Shown here: positions 42,972 through 51,208 of the stretch, one piece after another
How positions within the stretch are numbered: the first letter of the stretch is position 1
Layout of the letters: each line of letters begins with the position of its first letter
Origin: Peptococcaceae bacterium UBA2264
GTDB lineage: Bacteria > Bacillota > Desulfitobacteriia > Desulfitobacteriales > Desulfitobacteriaceae
Direction: 5' to 3'
NCBI GenBank assembly: GCA_002347475.1
Contig: DDXI01000068.1
Coordinates: 1 to 51,549 of the forward strand
Length of the DNA: 51,549 nucleotides
Position numbers and translations under genes: made by a program
Notes under the pieces: generated by a model
The model's database searches: none
The model's input: only the letters and a program-made list of their open reading frames with translations
What the model was told of the DNA's origin: nothing

Positions 42972-45900
42972 TTATTTGGCAACTGCTTTTTGCAGGGCTT
43001 CGACTGACTCCCGGATACTCTCCAGTACATTGGCAAGCCGCAAAGTGACTTCGCCCAAGCCTTTGTCAAAGTCCTCAAAGGTCCGGCTGATACCTTCATC
43101 GATCTGGTTGGAGAACTCCCGGACAGATTCCCGCAGATTTGTGGAAAGGTCGGCAACATCCAGATTGATTTCCTTGGCATACAAGCCAATGTTGCGGGAA
43201 TGCTCGTCCATATAGCCGACCAGATCCTTGATACCTTTATCAAAAAAGTCCAGGGCACTGCCGGAACTGTCGGTCAGGCGGCCGATAATCAGCTCTGTCT
43301 GGGCAGAGAAGTTGGCAAAAATCTTTTCCATATTGAAATCCATTTCATCCAGTGTCTTGGTAGACTGTTCTCCTATTCTGGTGAAGTAAGAGTCGTACAT
43401 TTCTTTCATAGCTTCGGTCTCTGTGGTTAGCTTTTCTACAATTTCTATACTGTTAGCCATCGCCGTCCGCATCCCGGCAGCCAGATTCTCACCCAAAGCG
43501 TCGATCGATTTGTCCATTCTTCCCGCCAGATCGCTGTAAAGCTGGGCAGCCCGGTGATTGGTCTGTTCCAGGATCCGGCCGCCGACCAAAGACACTTCAG
43601 CAGAAGCCTCAGCCAGCTGGGCAGCTGTTTGAGCATTAGAGCTGAGTACTTCCTCCAGGCTGCTGTGGAACTCTTCCGCAGCAACCAGGCTATTGGCCTT
43701 CAGTCTCTCTCCGTGTTCAGCCAGGGTCTGATCCAATACGCTGATAATTCCTGCCACTTTGTTCTCCAGCTCGGTGCTCTGAGCCTTACGGGCAGCTTCC
43801 AGATTGGTACTCAGCTGAGCATATTCATGCAATATCCTGTCCAGTTCAGCGGCGACCCGGCTGATAACTATCTCACTATTCTGTTCCAGATTGCCTGTCA
43901 GGGCACCTATTCGCTGCTGCATGGTTTCCACCTGGCCGGCCAAAGTACTATAGGAAGTCTCCACTCTTTCCGCCAAGCTGTTATAAACAGTTTCTACCCT
44001 TGAAGCCAGGTCACTGTAAAGCAGACCGGTCTCCAGATTGATTTGTTCCAGAACCCGGCTGCCGGCCAGAGACACTTCGGCTGTAGCTGCCGATAATTTA
44101 TCCACTGTCTGAGAATTGGAGGCCAGTATTTCCTGCAGGCTGCCGCTGTAGACAGCAGCGGCAGCCGTACTTTCAGCCGCCAGCTTTTCGCTGTAGCCAG
44201 CCAGACTCTGATCTATGCCGCCCACCAGTTTTTCCAGTCTTGTTTCCAGCTCAGCACTCTGCCTCACGCGGGCGGTATCTAATTCAGCGCTCAGCTGGGC
44301 ATATTCATGCAATATCCTGTCCAGTTCAGCGGCTACCCGGCTGATAACTGTCTCACTATTCTGTTCCAGATTGCCTGTCAGGGCACCTATTCGCTGCTGC
44401 ATGGTTTCCACCTGGCCGGCCAAAGTACTGTAGGAAATCTCCACTCTATCCGCCAGGCTGTTATAAACTGTTTCTACCCTTGAAGCCAGGTCACTGTAAA
44501 GCAGACCGGTTTCCAGATTGATTTGTTCCAGAACCCGGCTGCCGGCCAGAGACACTTCGGCTGTAGCTGCCGATAATTTATCCACTGTCTGAGAATTGGA
44601 GGCCAGTATTTCCTGCAGGCTGCTGCTGTAGACAGCAGCGGCTGCCGTACTCTCGGCCGTCAGCTTTTCGCTGTAACCAGCCAGACTCTGATCTATGCCG
44701 CCCACCAGTTTTTCCAGTCTGGCTTCCAGCTCGGCACTCTGTTTCGCGCGGGCAGTTTCCAGTTCGGCGTTCTCTTTCTGCCTGGTTGCTTCCAGATCAG
44801 AGCTCAGTCCGCTGAAATCACTCAGCACCCTGTCAAACTCGCCGGCAACGCGGCTGACAGCCGTGTCAATATTCTGCTCCATTGTTCTGGCCAATTCACC
44901 CAGGCCACCCTGGAGGGCAGCCACCTGAGCAATATTGCCTTCCATAAGCTGCAGGGAATGCCGGGCCATAGCATCAGCCTTATCCAGCCCCTGCACGGCA
45001 TATCCTCTCAGTTCTTCAGCAATTGAGCCGGACTGGGAGACTGCCTCCAGGGAGGCCTGCAGAGCCTGAGAAATTTCACTCTGGATTCTTCCGGCTTCCG
45101 CCAAAGCAGCACTGGTTTCCTGAGCAGCAGTTTCCTGGGATATCCTGTTGTTTTCCATACCAGCTAAAATCTTTTCCATTCCGCCAACAATACCTGTCAG
45201 GGACAGGGAGACCTTATCGGCTGCTGCCGCAAAGGCATTCAGCCTATCGGCAGTCAGGGAAGTAACCTGCTCGGTAAAGGTCCGGGCCAGATCCTTCATT
45301 CCATTTTCCTGTTTGTCCAGCACAGCAACTGCCAGTTCGGTCAGTATCTCCGTACCTTGTTTCATGACGGGAGCAAGCTGCAGTTCAATAGCATCCTGAA
45401 ACTGCTTACCCAACACTGGAGCCAGAGTTTCTGTTTCGAAATGATCAAGTCTTTTCCCCAAATCAGCTACGGCTTCCCGGAAAGCCTTACCCTGCTGCTG
45501 CTGGCTTTCCACCAGGACACTGATCATCGTAGCTTCAGTCAGCGGATTCAGCCATTCCGCCATCTGGTACTGAAAATACCAGAGGCTTCGTCTGGTTTTC
45601 TCTAAAACAACCGCATCAGAGAAGCGAAAAATAATAGTGATGAGAAATATCTCAGCCAGGTAAAAGGCCACAAAACTAAGACTGCGGCTTACGACTGCTA
45701 CGGTAACTTCTCCCTTTAGTCCCGAAAGGTTAAGAGCCAGGTAAACTAAAGCTCCGGCAATACCCAGGTAAAACAGGAGCTGCCAAATTCGTTCCAGCAG
45801 TCTCCGGGCGCAGGGAACTGTAATCAGCCTATCCTCGTTGAAATAGGCGGTCACATCCGGGACAACCTCCCCGTGCAGCAAAGTAGTATAATCACGATAA

Positions 45901-46151
45901 TAGTCTTCCCAAGCTGTGATCAGGATCTGATTGCCTGACCCTCTGACCCTATTGAGCAGAAACTCTATCAGGTTCTTCGATCCGCTGGGCATCAGGACCG
46001 AACTCTTGGCAGCCAGCCGGTTTAAACTTTTTCCCAAACCCCTTAAGCACAGCAAATCGTATTTAACATAGAAAATGGCCGCAATAATAATATACAGCAG
46101 CAAAAGCCCAAATAAGACCAGGCCATCTGGTCCGAGTATCAGATCAAGCAT
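42972..46151 (-). CDS. Giant membrane-anchored coiled-coil protein with MotA/ExbB-like (ZorA-like?) topology
   Basis: The 1059-residue protein has one membrane helix at about 8-29, a cytoplasmic-type loop, and two more at about 121-143 and 156-177. This is the topology of MotA/TolQ/ExbB channels. The loop has TAWEDYYRDY and TAYFNEDRL, and the second helix starts LFYLGIAGALVYLAL; these recall the W-EF, FN and LG-LGT pattern of ZorA, but the conserved pore Thr is not kept. The remaining 880 residues are almost wholly helical, hydrophilic and repetitive, including near-identical 160-residue repeats (about 467-787). GGAGG precedes ATG 46151. No ZorB/MotB-like gene is adjacent. Confidence 0.55.
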   Translation of the reverse strand: MLDLILGPDGLVLFGLLLLYIIIAAIFYVKYDLLCLRGLGKSLNRLAAKSSVLMPSGSKNLIEFLLNRVRGSGNQILITAWEDYYRDYTTLLHGEVVPDVTAYFNEDRLITVPCARRLLERIWQLLFYLGIAGALVYLALNLSGLKGEVTVAVVSRSLSFVAFYLAEIFLITIIFRFSDAVVLEKTRRSLWYFQYQMAEWLNPLTEATMISVLVESQQQQGKAFREAVADLGKRLDHFETETLAPVLGKQFQDAIELQLAPVMKQGTEILTELAVAVLDKQENGMKDLARTFTEQVTSLTADRLNAFAAAADKVSLSLTGIVGGMEKILAGMENNRISQETAAQETSAALAEAGRIQSEISQALQASLEAVSQSGSIAEELRGYAVQGLDKADAMARHSLQLMEGNIAQVAALQGGLGELARTMEQNIDTAVSRVAGEFDRVLSDFSGLSSDLEATRQKENAELETARAKQSAELEARLEKLVGGIDQSLAGYSEKLTAESTAAAAVYSSSLQEILASNSQTVDKLSAATAEVSLAGSRVLEQINLETGLLYSDLASRVETVYNSLADRVEISYSTLAGQVETMQQRIGALTGNLEQNSETVISRVAAELDRILHEYAQLSAELDTARVRQSAELETRLEKLVGGIDQSLAGYSEKLAAESTAAAAVYSGSLQEILASNSQTVDKLSAATAEVSLAGSRVLEQINLETGLLYSDLASRVETVYNSLAERVETSYSTLAGQVETMQQRIGALTGNLEQNSEIVISRVAAELDRILHEYAQLSTNLEAARKAQSTELENKVAGIISVLDQTLAEHGERLKANSLVAAEEFHSSLEEVLSSNAQTAAQLAEASAEVSLVGGRILEQTNHRAAQLYSDLAGRMDKSIDALGENLAAGMRTAMANSIEIVEKLTTETEAMKEMYDSYFTRIGEQSTKTLDEMDFNMEKIFANFSAQTELIIGRLTDSSGSALDFFDKGIKDLVGYMDEHSRNIGLYAKEINLDVADLSTNLRESVREFSNQIDEGISRTFEDFDKGLGEVTLRLANVLESIRESVEALQKAVAK
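43790..44749. repeat. 480-bp intragenic tandem duplication
   Basis: Sequence around 43821 (ATATTCATGCAATATCCTGT) recurs at 44301, and CCCACCAGTTTTTCCAGTCT at 44221 recurs at 44701, both 480 bp apart. Long stretches between are nearly identical. The unit equals 160 codons and stays in frame. A third, diverged copy follows in the protein. The boundaries are approximate. Confidence 0.85.
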
Positions 46152-46602
46152 TCTTTTACCTCCCCCAAATTATCTATACTTTTAATTATATGGCTCTGCC
46201 GCAAGCAGAACAACACTTTTTTTTACAATATTTTCTGCAACTTTCTGAACCACGTTCAATACACAAGGGATGCGCTCTCCAGGCCAGTGCGTTCATGAGA
46301 CTAATAAGCTCATAAACTACTAAAGGAAACTAAAAGTGCGTGAGTTGACAATAGCAATCCAGAGAAATATACTTAAAATAGTATTTAAGCAATATCTAAA
46401 TTATTGAATTAATGAACAAACAATCGGGAATGACCGCCTGTGGCTAATCTGTATGTTGCCTTAACGACAATGTAAAAAATTTTGATTAGAGAGTTTATTG
46501 TGATATATTTTATAGTGATATTTGTTTGTAATTTGTATTTTCCTGATCTATATTTCAGTTTTCAGTCAGGTATATTCCCTAAGGCACAGGAGATGATGTC
46601 AT
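46152..46602. other. Gene-free AT-rich intergenic region
   Basis: This 451-bp divergent intergenic region contains no frame I can support. It should hold promoters for the giant coiled-coil gene and the scaffold gene. I recognise no riboswitch or RNA gene in it. Confidence 0.4.
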
Positions 46603-47070
46603 TTGTATTCGGAAAAGGTAATGGAACATTTTAATAATCCCAGAAATACCGGGAAGATGATTTCTGCCGATGGCGAAGGTACTGTAGGCGAAGCCAGCTG
46701 TGGCGATAAACTCACTATTTTTATCAAAGTCAATAACGACAGGATTACCGATATCCGTTTTCTTGTCTTTGGCTGTGCCGCCTCAATCGCCACCAGCAGC
46801 ATGATGACTGAACTGGTTAAAGGCAAAACTATTGCCGAGGCCCAAAAGATCACCAAACAGGATATTGCGGATGCCCTGGATGGGCTGCCGCCGCTCAAGA
46901 TGCATTGTTCAGTTTTGGCTGTTGCTGCCTTGCAAGCTGCCATTCAGGACTATGAGGAAAAAAGAACAAAATCAGCAGTCCAAAAGCTGCTGCTGTCTTT
47001 AGCCAAGTCCTCTTCCTCTCTCAAAAACAGAATAGTTAATCATATGGTCAACCGCTATTACAAAAAATAA
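46603..47070 (+). CDS. NifU/IscU-like Fe-S cluster scaffold
   Basis: The 155-residue protein starts at TTG 46603, 10 bases after CAGGAG. It shows YSEKVMEHFNNPRNTG and the three cluster-binding Cys: C33 in ASCGD, C58 in FGCAASIA and C102 in KMHCSVLA, with the conserved D35. It assembles Fe-S clusters for transfer to apoproteins. A C-terminal basic tail of about 35 residues is longer than in standard IscU. The gene is not next to a cysteine desulfurase here. It lies near SufC/SufB. Confidence 0.88.
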   Translation: MYSEKVMEHFNNPRNTGKMISADGEGTVGEASCGDKLTIFIKVNNDRITDIRFLVFGCAASIATSSMMTELVKGKTIAEAQKITKQDIADALDGLPPLKMHCSVLAVAALQAAIQDYEEKRTKSAVQKLLLSLAKSSSSLKNRIVNHMVNRYYKK

Positions 47071-47136
47071 TAACACAAAAAAATTTAGAATAAAAAAATA
47101 ATTACAAATACCTGCTTGGTAAAGGAGTTAATGATA

Positions 47137-47559
47137 ATGACTAGAAAAAAAACCGAAGGAATAGTAGTGGAAATCAAGGGTGAATTCGCCATGGTAATGC
47201 CAACGTCCCATATCGGCTGTGAAGGCACTTTTTGTTGTCAGGGTGAGGGCTTATCCAAGGTTAACATTGAAATGCGCAATGAATTAAATGCCGTTGTGGG
47301 AGATAAAGTAATATTCGAAGCCCGGGAAGGCGATATGCTGATAGCAGCTTTCGTTGTATATCTCCTGCCCATTATCCTGACTTTTGGCGGAGCCGTATTC
47401 GGCTATAGACTGTCAGAAACATTAGGCATCAATTCGACCTTTGCCGCTATTGTCGGCGGTTTGCTGCTGTTCATTATATCTATTTTCGTCATCAGAATTG
47501 CCGATAATTATGCCGCAAAAAATACCAGCCTGAAGCCGGTAATCACCAAAATAGTCTGA
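47137..47559 (+). CDS. SoxR-reducing-system protein RseC family
   Basis: ATG 47137 is chosen for AAAGGAG at 9-base spacing; ATG 47131 is possible. The 140-residue product has an N-terminal beta domain with the Cys cluster IGCEGTFCCQGEG. It then has GDKVIFEAREGDMLIAAFVVYLLPIILTFGGAVFGY and a second membrane helix, the layout of RseC/MucC. Family members are linked to SoxR reduction and RnfABCDGE electron transport in proteobacteria. The function in Firmicutes is unclear. Confidence 0.85.
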   Translation: MTRKKTEGIVVEIKGEFAMVMPTSHIGCEGTFCCQGEGLSKVNIEMRNELNAVVGDKVIFEAREGDMLIAAFVVYLLPIILTFGGAVFGYRLSETLGINSTFAAIVGGLLLFIISIFVIRIADNYAAKNTSLKPVITKIV

Positions 47560-47607
47560 TTAAATAAACAGCTGCAAAAAAACCTGAATAATTCATAAGT
47601 ACAGAGT

Positions 47608-47644
47608 GGAAGCATGTGCTAAAATGTTACATGCTTCCTTTTTA
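47608..47644 (+). terminator. Intrinsic terminator after the RseC-like gene
   Basis: GGAAGCATGT (47608-47617) pairs perfectly with ACATGCTTCC (47629-47638), followed by a T-run. Confidence 0.85.
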
Positions 47645-47687
47645 TACTATGTTACTGTATCTGATTTTTTTCAACCCTGTACCGCAG

Positions 47688-48653
47688 TTATTTCAGAAAA
47701 CCCTGAAGGATTGTCTCTTCCGCTTCTTTCTCCGTGAGGCCTAAAGACATCAGTTTTATCAATTGTTCAGATTCTATCCTGCCAATAGCCGCCTCATGGA
47801 TAAGCTGGCCCTCATCATGATAGGCGGAAATCTTCGGGGTGGATAGAACCTGGGCCTTGTGCATAATGATAGCATCACATTGGATATGGCCACGGCACTT
47901 ATTGCTCCCCACCAAATCGAAATAAAATATTTGGCGGGAATGATCCTGCGCCACGGAACGGGAAATAATCTGGGCTGAAGAATCAGCTCCCGACAGTTCC
48001 ACTACTATATTGGATTCTGCCTCCTGTTCCCCGGAGGTCAGCAGCCGTTCAGTAATCAGCAGCCTGGCCTTATCCTGCAGCCTGATTTCTGTATCTCTTT
48101 TGGTTTTGTCAATTCCCCTGATCTGGATCAGTTCCAGTTCGACAACAGCACCCTCTTCGGCCTCAATCACTGTTTTGGGATTTAAAATCTTTTCCCCCCG
48201 GCCCTCGCCCTGGCCATAGTGTTTCTCCACATATTTGAGTTTAGCCCCTTTGCGCACGAAAAAATTATGAATGCCGTCATGCTGGGACTTGCGGCTGCCC
48301 GTATTATGGATACCGCATCCTGCCACCACCACAACATCGGCATATTCTCCGATTTCAAAGGTATTGTAGACCAGGTCGGTAATATTTTCTTCAGTAACGA
48401 TTACTGGAATATGAATACTTTCACCTTTAGTATAGGGCTTGACAATGACATCTATTCCCGGTTTATCCTTCTTGTTTATAATATCAATATTAGCTGTGGT
48501 GTTTTTCTGCACTCCCTGACCGTTTTTCCGAATATTGTAGGCTCCCTGGGGTATCTCATGAAGGTCGGCCACTTTTTCCAGCATCAGTCTATCCAACAAA
48601 TTGAGCACTTTGACCAACCCCTTTTTCACATTTAGTACTGCAGAGGCATCCAT
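47688..48653 (-). CDS. SufB/SufD-family Fe-S assembly protein
   Basis: The product of up to 321 residues has the SufBD beta-helix core: VVVVAGCGIHNTGS, GIHNFFVRKGAKLKYVEKHYGQG, VVELSGADSSAQIISRSVAQ, then HIQCDAIIMHKAQVLSTPKISAYHDEGQLIHEAAIGRI. It keeps the Cys and His at sites used in the SufBC2D scaffold. It is shorter than classical SufB and is the only SufB/D seen, as in the SufBC-type systems of anaerobes. ATG 48653 overlaps sufC by 65 bases and has no clear site; ATG 48584 or a GTG in between may be the true start. Confidence 0.85.
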   Translation of the reverse strand: MDASAVLNVKKGLVKVLNLLDRLMLEKVADLHEIPQGAYNIRKNGQGVQKNTTANIDIINKKDKPGIDVIVKPYTKGESIHIPVIVTEENITDLVYNTFEIGEYADVVVVAGCGIHNTGSRKSQHDGIHNFFVRKGAKLKYVEKHYGQGEGRGEKILNPKTVIEAEEGAVVELELIQIRGIDKTKRDTEIRLQDKARLLITERLLTSGEQEAESNIVVELSGADSSAQIISRSVAQDHSRQIFYFDLVGSNKCRGHIQCDAIIMHKAQVLSTPKISAYHDEGQLIHEAAIGRIESEQLIKLMSLGLTEKEAEETILQGFLK

Positions 48654-49341
48654 TATTTTGCAGAATCAGAGACAATATTTTTTCTTTTTCCGATTTCTGA
48701 CTGATTCTGCCGTTGACCAACAGAATAATCTCGTCAGCCAGTTCCAGGATCCGCTCCTGGTGGGAGATAATGATAATTGTTGTCTCATATTTCAGATGAA
48801 TATTGCGAAATGTTTCCGCCAATTTTTGAAAACTCCACAAATCGATCCCAGCTTCCGGTTCATCAAAAACAGCAACCTGGAGATTACGGGCCAGGACGGT
48901 GGCAATCTCAATCCTTTTCATCTCTCCGCCCGAGAGCCCGGAATCAACATCCCTGTTGATGTAATCCTGGGCACAGAGACCGACATCATGCAGCAGATCA
49001 TAAGGATTGACCTTTTCCGGATTATTGGCAGCAGACATGCGGAGAAGTTCCCCGACTTTCAGACCTTTAAAACGGGGCGGATGCTGAAAGGCATAGCCGA
49101 TACCCAGGCGTGCTCTTTCCGTGATATTACAGTTCGTTATATCCTGGCCATTAAGCAGGATTTTACCGGCCGTAGGATTATTAATGCCCATAACAATTTT
49201 GGCCAGAGTAGATTTGCCTCCGCCATTGGGCCCTGTGATGACATAAATTTTCTTGTCCAATAATTTCAGGTCGATATTGTTCAGGATTTCCGTCCCGTTA
49301 TCTCCCTCTGTTTCAAAAGACACTCCCTGAAGTTCCAGCAT
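48589..49341 (-). CDS. sufC: SufC-like ABC ATPase
   Basis: The 250-residue ATPase has Walker A GPNGGGKSTLAK, the Q-loop region YAFQHPPRFKGLKV, signature LSGGEMKRIEIA, Walker B VAVFDEPEAGID and the H-loop SHQERIL. FQHPPR-type sequences and the D-loop setting mark SufC rather than an importer ATPase. It drives the conformational change of the SufB/D scaffold. The downstream sufB-like gene overlaps its end, so the two are coupled. The C-terminal CLCSTKCEKGVGQ tail is unusual and contains two Cys. Confidence 0.9.
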   Translation of the reverse strand: MLELQGVSFETEGDNGTEILNNIDLKLLDKKIYVITGPNGGGKSTLAKIVMGINNPTAGKILLNGQDITNCNITERARLGIGYAFQHPPRFKGLKVGELLRMSAANNPEKVNPYDLLHDVGLCAQDYINRDVDSGLSGGEMKRIEIATVLARNLQVAVFDEPEAGIDLWSFQKLAETFRNIHLKYETTIIIISHQERILELADEIILLVNGRISQKSEKEKILSLILQNNGCLCSTKCEKGVGQSAQFVG

Positions 49342-49421
49342 TTCTATTTATCTTCCCTTCCCTGTATTCTGCTCTTCATGTCAATTCTATTTCTATAGGC
49401 CGCTTTGGGGTTATAAAGTCT

Positions 49422-50537
49422 CTAAACTTTTTCCGCCAGGGCTTTCTCAGTCTCGGCGGAAGAATAGGTTTTCCAGCCTCCGCTCAGATTCCTGACCCTG
49501 GTAAATCCATGCCCCTGCAGAATTCGGTACGAGGCATAGGCCCGTATTCCAACCAGGCAGTAAACTATGATATCCTTAGCCCGCGGCACCTCAGACAAAC
49601 GCTCTCTCAGCAAGTCGACCGGAATATTCACCGCCCCCGGAACATGACCATGCATGTATTCCGCCGGCGTGCGCACATCGATAATCAGAGTATTTTGAGG
49701 ATCCAGGCCGGCCAGTTCATGCCACTGAACAATGGCAACATCTCCCTTAACTATATTGGCAGCGACATAACCGGCCATATTGACAGGATCCTTGGCTGAA
49801 GAAAAAGGCGGAGCATAGGCTAATTCCAGCTCGGTCAAGTCGAAAATGCTGCCTCCGCGGCCCAGGGCTCCGGCCAGATCATCGATACGTTTGTCCACAC
49901 CTTTTGTACCTACAATTTGCGCCCCCAAAATCTTGCCGCTTTGCGGGGCAAAAATCAGCTTGATAGTCATCTCGGCAGATCCGGGATAATAATCGGCTCC
50001 TGATCCTGAATGGGTAAAGGATACCTGACAGGGAATCCCCAATTTATGCAAAGTCTTTTCATTGGCCCCAGTTGAGGCTACAGCCAGATCAAAAATCTTG
50101 GCAATGGCTGTTCCTTGGGTTCCTTTATATGAGGACTTGCGTCCGGCAAGCACATCGGCAGCAATTCTTCCCTGCTTGTTAGCCGGCCCTGCCAAGGGAA
50201 TCAGGCTATCCAGCCGGTCATAAGACTCCCGGTATTTACGGCCGTTTTTTTCCTGAACCTCAACTTCCTTTTCTGCCGGGTAAATCTTTACAACTTCACT
50301 GTTGACACGCACATCTATATTGAAACGTTTTTTCATCCCTTTCGGTGTCTGTACAAGCAGGCTATCCCGTTCCTTGATCACCCCGCTCAGAAAATAGGGC
50401 AGACCACAGTTGGCATAGGAAATATACTCGTCACGTTCAAAAATGATAATTTCCGTATCTTCCTCCAAACGTCTCAGTCTGGCAGCTGTACTGGCTCCGC
50501 CGGCAACACCACCGACAATTATCACCTTTTTGGTCAT
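49422..50537 (-). CDS. CoA-disulfide reductase-like protein with rhodanese domain, NAD(P)H-binding domain deleted
   Basis: The 371-residue protein starts like a CoA-disulfide reductase: FAD motif IVGGVAGGASTAARLRRL, and the active-site C44 in ISYANCGLPYFLSG. At residue 109 (near base 50210) the text jumps from ESYDRL straight to LIPLAGPANKQGRIAAD. In full-length relatives about 180-200 residues, holding the NAD(P)H domain and the second FAD motif, lie between. The dimerisation domain and a C-terminal rhodanese (LIIDVRTPAEYMHGHVPGA, active C in VYCLVGIRAY) are intact. The deletion is in frame, so the product may persist, but reductase activity is unlikely. The start has GGAAGGAG. Confidence 0.85.
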   Translation of the reverse strand: MTKKVIIVGGVAGGASTAARLRRLEEDTEIIIFERDEYISYANCGLPYFLSGVIKERDSLLVQTPKGMKKRFNIDVRVNSEVVKIYPAEKEVEVQEKNGRKYRESYDRLDSLIPLAGPANKQGRIAADVLAGRKSSYKGTQGTAIAKIFDLAVASTGANEKTLHKLGIPCQVSFTHSGSGADYYPGSAEMTIKLIFAPQSGKILGAQIVGTKGVDKRIDDLAGALGRGGSIFDLTELELAYAPPFSSAKDPVNMAGYVAANIVKGDVAIVQWHELAGLDPQNTLIIDVRTPAEYMHGHVPGAVNIPVDLLRERLSEVPRAKDIIVYCLVGIRAYASYRILQGHGFTRVRNLSGGWKTYSSAETEKALAEKV

Positions 50538-50599
50538 GACACTACTCCTTCCGGCTTATAATTCGATTACGCCCTTCCATTCAATTCCAATCCATAATA

Positions 50600-51208
50600 T
50601 TAAGTTCCGGCAAGAGCTGCTCTGGCCAGTTTATCAACATATTCATTATATTTATCACCACTGTGGGCTTGAACCTTTCGGAAAACATAAAATCCTTCAT
50701 ATTGTTTCATCAGCTTGACATAGAGTTCGGTGTAAACATTTTTGGTCTGCCATTGACCGTTTACCCAACAGGCAATCCCCGCATAATCATGATTGATCCG
50801 GATCCTGGCCTTCAGGCCGGCAGCGCGCTTAACGGCATAAAGAACTGCAGCGATTTCTCCCGTAACATTCCTCATGGCAGCCGCCTCCGGATTTTTACCA
50901 ATGCCGCTGTCCTCATAGACAATCTGATCATTTTTGATAAAAACATAAGCCCAGGCATAATTACCATTGACATAGCTGCCGTCTGTATATACTTCATAAT
51001 CTATATCTTCATCGGCAAAATTTATATCTGCAAGCTTTTCCTGATCCCCATTCCCCTGCAGCCAGGCGAGAGCTGTTTGTTCATCACTGAAACTTTTGTA
51101 AACTGCCCCCGGATATCCTTCCACAGCCTGCCGGCAGGCTTCCCATGTTCTTACTATTCCCGTTTTACGTCCGGCTCTGATAGCATAATACTTGGCTTTC
51201 TTTGGCAC
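50600..51208 (-). CDS. rnhA: Ribonuclease HI with N-terminal viroplasmin-type domain
   Basis: The 202-residue protein has an N-terminal RNA/DNA-hybrid-binding domain (KYYAIRAGRKTGIVRTWEACRQAVEGYPGAVYKSF). The RNase H fold follows: YTDGSYVNG (Asp), GEIAAVLYAV (Glu), NHDYAGIACW (Asp) and AHSGDKYNEYVDKLA (His, Asp). It degrades the RNA of RNA-DNA hybrids. The start is GTG 51208, with AGGAG 12 bases upstream inside the histidine kinase 3' end. A 33-bp duplication covers this site. Confidence 0.9.
   Translation of the reverse strand: MPKKAKYYAIRAGRKTGIVRTWEACRQAVEGYPGAVYKSFSDEQTALAWLQGNGDQEKLADINFADEDIDYEVYTDGSYVNGNYAWAYVFIKNDQIVYEDSGIGKNPEAAAMRNVTGEIAAVLYAVKRAAGLKARIRINHDYAGIACWVNGQWQTKNVYTELYVKLMKQYEGFYVFRKVQAHSGDKYNEYVDKLARAALAGT

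Noticed and set aside
46152..46602. Searched for c-di-GMP or other riboswitches and small RNAs
   Set aside because: No consensus core motifs could be recognised by eye.
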